Shown: positions 40,624-52,600 of the stretch, one piece after another
How positions within the stretch are numbered: the first letter of the stretch is position 1
Layout: the number at the start of each line of letters is the position of its first letter
Source of the DNA: Anolis sagrei
Taxonomy: Eukaryota > Chordata > Lepidosauria > Squamata > Anolidae
Length of the DNA: 64,000 bases
Assembly: GCF_037176765.1 (NCBI RefSeq)
Contig: NC_090023.1
Span: 99,619,366-99,683,365, forward strand
Direction of reading: 5' to 3'
The notes under the pieces: model-generated
What the model was told of the DNA's origin: nothing
Seen by the model: the letters and a program-made list of their open reading frames with translations, nothing else
Databases searched by the model: none
Translations under genes and position numbers: made by a program

Positions 40624-43600
40624 TCATTTCTAACCCACCCTCTCTCTCGGAGGGAACTCAAAGCAAGAAATATTATAATATTGGTGAATTCAATATCCTC
40701 TGATTTGGGATAGTTATTAGTGTCATAAGCAAGGAGCTGGTGGTGACTGACAGCTTCTTCTTCCATGCAAGTTCAACACTTATGTATTCTCAGGATCTTA
40801 AGTGAGATCTACTTTTCTAGATGTTGTACAAGTGGAACCGACACAAAACCTCTGAAAAGTATCTCAAAGTTTTCCAGTAATGGCAATATATTATCCCTTT
40901 CTTAACTGATCCTACTAATGCTTTGTCTTATTACTTTTCTTCCCTTTTCGGCTCTCTGTCGTGCCAACTTCCTTTCTAAGAATATCCTTACCCTCTCTAG
41001 ATCCTGCCTTAGGTGCATGAACATCCTCATTCGGGTATGAATGCTATCTTCTTTTGGCTGAACCAAGCCATTTTCTTCATCCTCCTTGGGAGGAAATAAG
41101 GGTTTATTGAAGTTACTTTTCCGCTTCAGTTTCCAATAATTATAGATCAAGTCTACAGTGAGCTTAGGGAGGCCAAGCTCCGCCGCAACGTCGTCTATTC
41201 TCACAAGCGAATAGAACTCTTCCTCCAGTTCCCGGAGTTTCTGAGCACGCAAACTGGTCTTCTCGCTCTCTGTCTGCTTCTGCTCTATTGTGTTCTTGGG
41301 GTTGTTCTCTGCCTCAGGCACCAAGCTCTGCTTGGTTTTACTATGCTTGAGACAGTATGACTTGAACTTGACTTCATCGCCGTCATCCAGGATTGTTTTC
41401 ATCTCCAGGCTATGCTCAAAGGCACATGTGACATGAAAGGCAGTGATACAGCTCTTCACAGAGCACTGTCAAAAAACGAAAATTATGAACAGTCAGAAAT
41501 TAATTGAAGAAAACTAAGAAGCCTCACAGATCTTTGATTATTATGTGCATTCATGGACACATAACACTATGTAACACAATTTTTGTTCCTAGGTTATAAA
41601 TGTCATTTCATAATTGACATTTATAACCTAATTGGTTCTTATCATAAAAACATGGAAAAAGTGTATTGAACTGCAAAAAGAAATGTTGTTGCGGGGCATT
41701 CTGCAACACATTTTGCTTTGGTTTCCCAATGAATATCCCATCTAGTCTCAACCAATTCAACATAGTTGTGTCAGCCACTAAAATGAGATTTCTGAAGTAC
41801 TTTCAAAGTAAGTGCCGCACAATTTAACAGGACTAACACTTTCAAACCAGGAACAGATTTTTTTTATTTTGTTACATGGTGTAATTATATCAGAGTTACT
41901 TTGGGAAATGCTTATTTGATTGTCATTCACAAGCTGAGGATTTGAAAGGTAATATTCAGACAGAAAGCAAGTCAATTCTGGATCATTAAAGATTCTGAAG
42001 AGATACATTTATTAAAAAATTAAGAAAATGATTGCTAGGTAAAATGTTTTACATTAGTTTCATATATTATGCTTAAATGCTTTGAAAAGGAAAATACAAT
42101 TCAACAACTTCCCAATTAAAAACACAAACTAGTCAATGAAAAGACATCCTGTATTTATTGGAAATATCTGAACCCCTGAACATCTGTATCTCTTATTCAA
42201 AATACTTGGGACTAGAAGTGCTTTGGGTTTTTTTTTCCAGATTAGACCTGCATTTGTATATATGTACATAATGAGATATCTTGGAGATGGTCACATATCT
42301 AAACATTAAATCCATTTATGTTTCATATACACCTTATACATATAGCCTCAAATAATTATGTACACCATTTAAAAATAATTTTGAGCATGGAAAAAGAAAG
42401 TTTTGTGCACAGTGAACCACCAGACAGCAAAGGTATCACTATCTCAGCTACCTATGCGAACAATTTTCAATTTTGGGGGTATTTTGGAATTTCTATTGAT
42501 AATAATTGATAATATTACAATGCAATATAATATGATATGAATAATAATAATAAACTATAATATTTGTATATTAAATATTACATGTAATATTACTAATAAT
42601 ATTGCAGTATAGTGGTATAATGCAACCTAGTATTATACAACACTAATATTGTATGCTAATAATATAATATATTGTATGTACATATAATATGGATCATAAT
42701 ATCGTAATACAATATAATACGATTAATAATACAATATAAAATATGATAATTATATATATTTAAATTACATGTAATATTACAAATAATATTGCACTCTAAT
42801 GGTATAGTACAATATAGTAATATATAATACTAATATGGTGCTATGCTAATAATATAATATATTGTATGTACACATAACTTGTAAGCTGCTCTGAGTCCCC
42901 TTCGGGGTGAGAAAGGCGGGATATAAATGTCATAAATAAATTCCTGATAAGGGAGAGCTATGTAAGAGTATCAGCTCTAGCACTGTGATTTGGCAGTAGT
43001 CACACCAAAAACAATAAACTAAAGCTTAACCGCTGTAAGATAGGCAAAACAAGGTTGCTGGACTGGAACTCTCAGCAGTGCCCTCTAACAACATGTGGAT
43101 AAACTGCACTTTGCTCATCATTGCACTTAACAATTTCACCAGCAGCAGACATATTGAACAGAGCTTGGATATAATTAAAAGTAATTTCATTATCCAGGAT
43201 TCATTTAAAAAGACTCCAAATTCATTACTTAAATAATTAAATGTCAATACCTATAACAGGCTGAGTGCCTATTCATGTTTCATTTGTTACTTGGGAGATT
43301 GTACACATTCAGTGATTTGAACTGATTTTAAAAACCGATTAAAAACTTATTGCATGTCTTAGCAATAATTATGAACAACTAGCATAAGAAATACATTTAA
43401 TAAATGCTATTAAACGCCTAATGTCAATAAATTGATCTTCACCAGCAAATAAGCTTTAACACGAATGCTTCTAAACTTTGATCATAAACCCTCAGATTCG
43501 TAAGAGATGCAGAGATTAATTACCATACAAGCTTTCATGTAGAGCTTTAGAGCATTTCTTCAGGAACCTTAAAAGAATTGTTAGAAGTAGGTCACTATTG

Positions 43601-46600
43601 TTATTCCTCTCTTGCTGTCAATGAGATGAAGGATTAGAATTTACCTAAGGTCATCTTATAAATGCCTGGCTGGAGAGATTTGAAGTGAGGACCCTGCTTT
43701 GATGAGGAAGATGGTGCTATTGCTGTATGCTGTCAGCACCGCATTTAGCTAGGAAATCCAAGGGAGGAGAATCTAGTTAGTTCTATGAAAGGATTGAGAG
43801 AAAGTAGTTATTCCTAGAAGCATTTTGCCATATACTTCTCTGTGTGGTGCAGCAAATTTATATCAGATAATACACATTAATTATCTGCATTCTTCCTGCA
43901 GCCAACCTCTGTGTGGGGAATTCAAAATATGTAAATACAAACCACACAAGCTAGTGTTCATATTTTGAGCTGACTTTCAGCACCAAATATACAACCATCT
44001 AGCTAAACAACTCAAAGTACAACTTTACCAATCACAATACACCATGTGCTATTATGCAACTTCTATTCTATGTAATGAAATATCATTGCATAAGATCGGG
44101 ACATACCTGAATACAAGCACCAGTTTTCAGTTTGCACAAACTGCAAACTAAAGCCCATCTACTTGGCGGAATGTGGGACACTTTTGTAATGGGCTCCATC
44201 CTTTCTGGACAAGCAATGCTTACCTACAAGCAAACATAGTATAAATGTATAATTGACTTAGCATCTTGTAGGAGAGGCAAATGGACAGAATTAAATCTGC
44301 ACTAAACATTCATTTTTCAGTAAGATGTGCTAAAATTAGGAATCCGATTCATTTATTTTAGACAAGCATAACCTGTCTGATAATAAAAAGAACATAACAC
44401 AATTTAAAACATATATACATTTATAGTCATTTGTTCCTAGCCCTGGGGAAGGAACAGAACATTAGATATTGCCATGGAGGTCTGTTTTGGCATGACAGAG
44501 GCATCAACAATGGATTACCCTCCCTCTATTGCTTAGAACAGTGATTCTCAACCTGTGGGTCCCCAGGTGTTTTGGCCTACAACTCCAGGAAATCCCAGCC
44601 AGTTTACCAGCTATTAGTATTTCTGGGAGTTGAAGGCCAAAACATCTGGGGACCCACAGGTTGAGGAACCACTGGCTCAGAAAGATAGCAATGCTGTCAC
44701 TCAGTTGCTTCCAATGACTATGTTTGAAACAGAAACATGCTTAGAAGCCCACAAGATTATGACACTAATGAATTAGGTTGTGGTTTGGATATTTGTATGG
44801 TATTAGACCAAGAAGAACCGCCACAACAGTGGTACAGTGTTTGTAAAGAGGCAATGAATAAATTCACAGATTACCTATGTCTAAAAAGAGTGTCAGCGGT
44901 CAGAACTATGAATGAGAAAGAATGTGCTCTAGCTGCCTTCTCCCACTGACAAATATGTCCAACCCGAGCATAGGTTAGCAAAGATGCTAGGTACTGTATG
45001 TGCCGCAGCCTCAAGTATTTCTGTAATGGGTACATCACTGGAGAAAGCTACAAGGTGCAGCTCCTGCCTGGTGGAAAGAAAAAGAATGTAGAAAGATTTA
45101 GGCCAGTGCTTGTCCTTGTATGCTATGGAAATCTATCCTTGAGCGATCAGGATAAATGAGATCTAGTATCTTTTTGCTAGAGGCCCAGGAAAGATGGAGT
45201 AAACTTAAAGAACCGAATATTTTCAATCATTTGAGCAGCTAGAGCAGAGCTTTCCAAACACTCCATGTTGGTGATGCACTTTTAAACAGACATCATTTTA
45301 CAACACAGTAATTCAGTTTTATTAGCAAACCAGAGGTCAAACCAACTCCTTTAAGAAATTCGGAAACATACCTTAATTGTATTAACTAAATGCATATCTC
45401 ATGAAAACTTGTTATTTATATTTTTAAAACCTATGTGATTTCTAAGATTAAATACATGCAAATTGCTTATTTCACGTAGGCTCATACACACTGCAGCCAA
45501 AAGTGTCACGACACAGTTTGGAAAGCTCTGAGCTAGAGCTTTCTCCATCCAATGGACAGACGCAGTAATGAATCAAGCATTCTCAACTCAAGACAGGGCT
45601 TTGTTTTAGTAGGAAGCTAAAAATAATTAAGAATAAATAGACTATATTTCTCCCACACCACATTTTGTGTTTCTATTGATCCTGGATTCATACTCTGTAG
45701 TCTGCTTTCACTTATGCACCAATAAAACAATGAAAGCTGGCATACAGAGGATCAGGAATTATTTTAATTTACAGTTCTTTGTTCTGTATCAAGAAATGCA
45801 CTTGCTTTTACTGCATGAATAAACACACTGTGGGTACTCCCAGTGGGAAGTTATTTTTGTTTCTGAGGTTTTGGTTGAGATCCTATTGAACATCATCAGA
45901 GCAGAAAACTCTATGGGCATACTTCCTCTGGAATGTGGAGAAAATGGATGTCACCTTGGTTGGGATGGAGACCACAGCTGAGATTCACACCAGAATGCCT
46001 ATAGGTGCACAACCAGCACAGTAGTGATTATGTAATGTTATTGAGCTTTTTATGTGGCAGATTAGGACAATAGTCATTTTTCCATTAAGGTTGTAAACAG
46101 ATGAAGAAACAAGATGAAAGAACAAACAGAAACCGAGAAGCTTATTTTCAAAAGAACTACAAACTTTGAGAAGTTTAAAACCTTGACAGATAATATGTAC
46201 CATAGGCAGGGTGGAAAAATCCTGGAAAGAAGTGACTAATGAAGTGCCTCACGGTGCAGTCCTGGGCCCAGTCCTGTTCAACGTATTAATTCATGTTTAT
46301 CAAGTTTGCAGATGACACCACATTGGGAGGGAGAGCTAATACTCTAGAGGACAGGATCAGAATTCAAAATGACCTTAACAGATTAGAGAGTTGTGCTGAA
46401 ACTAACTAACAAACTGAATTTCAACAAGGACAGATGTAAGTTACTAGATTTAGGCAGAACAAAATGGAATGAAAAGATACAGGATGGGCAACGCCAGGAG
46501 TTTTTGTGGACAACAAATTGAACATGGCCCAACAGTGTGATGCAGCAGCTAAAAAAGCCAATAGGATTTTGGACTGCATCAAAAGGAGTATCATGACTAG

Positions 46601-49600
46601 ATCGAGGGAAGCCATGGTGCCTCTCTATTTGGCTTTGTTTAGACCTCACCTAGAATGCTATGTCCAATTCTGGACACCAGAGTTTATAAAAGATATTGAC
46701 AAGAGGAGGAGGGCGACTAAAATGATCAAAGGTCTGTAGACCATGTCCTATGAGGAGTGTCTTAAAGAGCTGGGTATGTTTAACCTGCAGAAGAGAAGGT
46801 TGAGAGGAGACATGATATCCATGCATAAATATGTGGAAAGATGTCATAAGGATGAGGGAGCATACCTGTTTTCTGCTGGCCTGGAAACTAGGACTTGGAG
46901 CAATGGGTTCAAATTACAGAAAAGGAGATTCCATTCAAATATTAGAAAGAACTTCCTGACTGTGGGCCCTTCCACGCAGCCACATAACCCAGAATATCAA
47001 GGCAGATAGTCCACACTGCCATATAATCCAGTTCAATGTGAATGTTATACAGCTGTGTGGAAGGCGCCTGTAAGAGCTGTTCAAGAACTCTCTGTCTTGG
47101 AGTATGGTGGAAGTACCTTCCTTGGAAGCTTTTAAATAGATGCTGGATGGCCATCCATCTGAGGTGCTTTGATTGTGCTTTTCCTGCATGGAAGGGGGTT
47201 GGGCTAGATAGCCCATGTGGTCTCTTCTAACTATGATTCTATGAACCTCGACTTCTTGGGAAATAGAGACAGTTGCTCCTCACATCAAATTGTGAAGTTT
47301 GATTTTTAGATGTCATGTTTATTATGTCTTAAAAGAATAGCACGCAACAGTAAATGTTCAAAGCCCTTCTTTTATTGCTTTGCATATAAATAAGGAATGG
47401 CTAATTTTGCTCTGTTCTTCAGATTTTAATATTTTTGGGGGGGAGGGGGGAAGAGTTGGAGAGGTAACCATCAGTGGAATAACCCAGTTCCTCAGTAGCA
47501 TCAAGTTTTCTCAAATGCAAGTCAGCAAGAGCCATGAAACCATTAAGGACAGATTATAGTAAAGCATCTTTGTAAGACATTGCATGGAATTAAAAGTTAC
47601 TCAAACCTCTGGGATCCAGAGAGCACAGCTCACGTGCGCCCACTTGGTTCCTGTTCTCGTGGCTTTCATGGCTCCCCCTCTCTTTGGACATAAAAGACAC
47701 TGAGGATGTATACCTAGAACGCAAGTTCGGCACAACCAGCTCCCTTCAGGAACCTTTAGGATACCATAGCATGCCTGGGGACAAAAGGAAGTGGCTGTTT
47801 TGTAGAAGTCTGTAAGTAAAACACCTCATTGCCTCGCTCTGTTATCAGTCTCAGCTGTGATACACATTTCTAGAAATGTATAAACTCATTTAAATTTTGA
47901 ATAAATCTTCTCTTTTCTACCTGTTTGAAATACAAAGGATATAAAATTATCTATTTATTAACAAGCAAACATATTAATACTTTATTTATTAATAATGCAC
48001 AAACAGTGCATTATTAACATTTAGCACTGAGAGGAATAAACTAAAAATGAGCGTACTGCTAAGCTTGTTTCTTGTTCACAAAATGTCTTGCCTCTCAGTT
48101 TGTCACAAACACAAATAGCAAAGACGTGTGAAGTTGACTGTGGCCATACATTCAAATCCATCCTTTAGTGTAAAAAAAATGTTGAACTGAATCTGTTTTT
48201 CATATCTTGAAATGGAACTGATAGGCAATGCAAAAAGTGAGCGACAGCTCTCTTTAGGGATGTCACATCCCTAAAGAGAGCTGTTCCTGATCCGTTTTTC
48301 ATATCTACACCTGAAATAATGTTTTTTAATGTCACATCCCTCTCTTTAGGGATGTGACATTAAAAAAACATTCTTTCAGGTGTAGTCATATTTTGGTAAA
48401 TGTAAAGCAAGCATATACTATTCTGTTTACACTATTTCAAATTATTTCTACATCAAGCTTTGAATGTGTCTGAAAATTTAAACCAAACGTGCTAAACCAA
48501 ACCATTTCTCAGTCCTGCTTTTCCTCAAAACCCACATCACTGCCCTTCCTAAGAAGAAAGGGAACTGCAGCACAAGTTTGGTTTCTCGGCTTCTGTCTAA
48601 AACAGTACAATAAAGCTAGGCATCTTTTCATATATTTTAAATCTAGAACAAGAGCTTTCCTTGTGGCACATAGAACCAAAACAGAGTGGTCTAAGAAGGT
48701 GCTCTTATTTGAAACTTATAAATGCATACACTATCAGGAAAAGTCAGTCATTATTATTTGAAATATTCTAGTTCAGTCCAGTAGAGTGTGCTCTTGCATT
48801 GGCACAAAAAAAATAAGCTTTCTGAAATATGGCTCAGTGAACTGATTTTCACCTACTTTCACTGCTGCACTGTCTATACTGTATCTACTCGAGTATAAGC
48901 GAGTCCTTTTTTTAGGCTCAAAAAGCCCCCCTCGGCTTATACTCGAGTCAACGTTATTTATTATTTTACTCTGTTGTTGTTCTTACATTTATTATTTTAC
49001 TCTATTTATTAGTATTACATGTATTATTTTACTCTATTTATTATTATTATCACATTTATTATTTTACTCTATTGTTATTATTACATTTCCATTATTTTAC
49101 TATTATTGTTATTTGTATTACATTTATTATTTTACTCTATTATTACTGTTATTATTACATTTCCATTATTTTACTCTGTTATTATTTTTAATACATCTAT
49201 TATTTTACTCTATTATTATCAGAAGGATACGTAAGCACATTTACATTGAAAAAGGTTAGAATAATGGTTTAATCATACTTGGACAGTCTTATCTTAAGTT
49301 ACAGTTTTATATACATATTCAAAAACATTTAACCTACTGATGCTTCAATTAATGTAATTTTATTGGTATTATGTTTATTTTGAAATCTACCAGTAGCGGC
49401 TGCATTTCTCACCCTTGGCTTATATTAGAGTCAATATATTTTCCCAGTTTTCTGTGGTAAAATTAGGTACCTTAGCTTATATTTGGGTTGGTTTATATTC
49501 GAGTGTATACAGGATAACTAAAATCTATTTATTAAAGTTAGAAATTCATTTTTCTTTCCTCCCATTTTCTATTAAAGGGCACTTAACTTAAGTCAGGAAT

Positions 49601-52600
49601 CTTATAAATACTCCATTTATTAGTCTGCCATGGTCTTCAATATAATCTTTGAGAGGTTAGAAGGTGAAACTGTGATATAAACAACATTTCAAAAATATTC
49701 TTCTAGTAGTTCCCAATTAGGATTGATATGCTTTTTCGGGACTTAATGAGGTTTAGGGGAAGAGACATTTGGTTGGGATATATTTTTCTGTGATCACAAG
49801 CCATGTCTATGAGTTAACAGCATCTGTTCTATTTCCATGACAGGTTTATACCTTCATACATTTAAAAGATAGCTATTATCCTACAAACAACCATTCGCAG
49901 TAACATGTTTTTTTAGGAACTGTGATCACAGATTCTGCATAGATTTTATCCTGAAGTTAGTTTCAACAAGGACATTTTGCCAGTTTGGAGTTCTGAATTA
50001 GTCATGTTGCCCTGAAGATATGCTGAAACTATACAGCAAATACTATATAGCAACAGAAATACAAAATTTATTCCATCAGATTTCTAATTTTTTGACAGGG
50101 CTTCATACTCCTTTTAAAAAATTTCATTAAGGATGTTCCCACATCTAGCAATGGAATACGATTCACAAATCAGCAAAGAATGACAGTACGTTAATCTTTA
50201 CAGAGCATTTCAAATTTTAAACTCTGTGGAGGATACATATTCTCCATACCTTTCCTCACAAGTTGCCAGACTTCTTGCTTCTGAGCTACATTCAGATGGC
50301 TGTAAATTAAGAAAATTCCAGTTAACCCCGTTAACTTTGCCAGCACTAACCTGATGCACACAGATGTTGCATTTGTCGCAAAACACCATATCATTCCCAT
50401 CTTCGCTATCAGGGGATCGACACACATCGCAGATGACATCTTCATCATACTCTATGCCCAACCCTTCCTCTGTCTCGATGGCATGGTTCATATTCTCATG
50501 ACACTGGCGTTCCAGGACTTCCACCATCTTCTCCATTGTGTTTTCGTCAAGCTGCCCACATCCTGAAGAAAGATTAAAGCAGAAAGAAGTAGTACAAGAA
50601 AAGGGAAGACTTCGAAAAATGAAAGGAGCAGCCTAATTACATTTTCAAATAAACCATACCATTAAAATTAGGTTTTGTCCTCCCCATCTTTCATTTTCCT
50701 TAAGTTAAAATGAACATCAATTTCTGATTTTAGAGATTTTATATCCAGAAATATATTTCAACAGATTTCTAAATTTCTGACAGGGCTTCAACCTCTCCTA
50801 AAAAAACAAATTATTTTGAAGAGCAAATGCAGGTGCATGAAAAGGAAAACCACTAATAGTATTTAGACAATTGTGAACTGAATTGTGATATAAATGCCCA
50901 AAATAGGTAGGTCTAGGCCTACTACAGTAAGCATTCAAATATGTAGGTTTAAAATCCTGCCACATAAGGTCTGCAAAGCTGACTGTTGGCAAATACAAAT
51001 CTGATTGCTGCCTATGCCCACGAAGACCGCTTTAAGGAGATTACCTCTTAACCTGTAAGTAATGACATACTGAGCAAAGATTTGAGGCACATAATGCTCT
51101 ACTTTGCTCAACTCTCTCATTCAATGCCCACATAAACCTGTAATATGTTGTCTGTACATCCAGACATTGAGAAGAATCGGCTAATTATGTTTTCCTGTAG
51201 CTTTAAAGCCTAAGTTGAGTGAGCATTAGAAACAAGGTCTTAAGGAATCAAGAAAGTGCCTTTCAGGGTTATTTAAAGCCGGCATGGGCTAACCTTTTTG
51301 CCCTGGGGTCATCATGTAGGCCAAGTTGCAAGGGCTGGGCTGGGCGGGAGTGTGGGTGGGGCCAGAAGAGGCAGGGTCGTGTGTCGGAAAAGGGGGGGTT
51401 GGGTCCGGAAGGGGCAGGACTGGGGCTGGAAGGGGCAGGGCTGGGAGAAAGTGTGAGGCTGGGGCCAGCATAGGGAAGGTGCAGGTCTGTCTCCAGGGAG
51501 ACAAACACGCCGCTGCCACTTGACAGCAGCATGTTTGTCACCCCAGCTCTTCTGGGCTCCAGGAAGGCAATGGCCTAGCTTCCTCAGATCCAGAGAAGGG
51601 AGGGAAACACACCACTATTAAGCATGCTTGGGAACTGCTTGTGTCTTTCCTTGGCTCTTCTCTGGACCCCAGGAAGGCAGTGGCCTAGCTTCCTCCGGCC
51701 TAGGGAAGGGAGGGAAACACAATAATGTGTTAATCTCTGCTAAATACTGGCTATTGAGAAAAGAATATTAGGAAATCCAATTAAGCCCCAGAAGAAACTC
51801 CCAATTTTATTAAGTGATTGATGTTCTGCTATGTAGGTGGCCCTTATTATTCCCAGAATCCTAATTTAAAAGCAGCATTTTACCAGGAAAACAAAATGAA
51901 TTTCCAGATGCATTAGAGACTGTTCCAAATACCTACATGTGTCTTTTGGGAACATATTTGAGCTGGCAAAGGTTTTTTAAATATTAAATTCAGATCTCTC
52001 TAAATGACTACAGCAGAAAACTTTGAGATCTTTTAAAAAAAAACAGCCTCCTCTTAAAAGGAGCGCATGTTCTAATGGCATAATCAACCCAAGGTTTAAT
52101 GTAGCCCATTTTAATTGTAATTTTTAGCATTCTCACCCATTTCAGCAAGCTCCTCGTTTACTTCCTGAAGCCAGAAGATATCCATGTCGTCCAAGTCATA
52201 ACGACACATGGATTCTGCCAGTTCCAGAATGTTGATATAGCCAGGCTCGGAAGATTCTTGGTTGGAACAGCGGATATACTTTCTAGGCCGCGTATACAGT
52301 ACTTGCTTTACTTTTTCCGCTACAACTCTATTAATAAAAAGAGAGAATTAAAGTCAGTTGCAAATTATGTTGTCAAAGAACATTTCAGAAGGTCAGAAAA
52401 CCATATGTTCCATGCCCTGAATTAATCCCAAAGAGATTTATGCCTGTGGAGTTCAAGATCAAGCAAAAGTGACAAAACTCAGGGTTGTCAGGGTTGACTG
52501 CTGGCTTCAGCCTTTGTAGCTCTCAAAGGTGGAGAGATGCTAAAACATTTCTCCCACCAGACTTGGTTTTCATTTATTTTGGAGATAGGACGATACACCT

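Noticed and set aside
44737-44949. 70-aa open frame as an extra JADE3 or host exon
   Set aside because: It is on the opposite strand to JADE3, has no clear splice sites and no recognisable domain.
48955-49215. CRISPR-like array
   Set aside because: Units are imperfect, contiguous and AT-rich with no unique spacers. It is a eukaryotic minisatellite.
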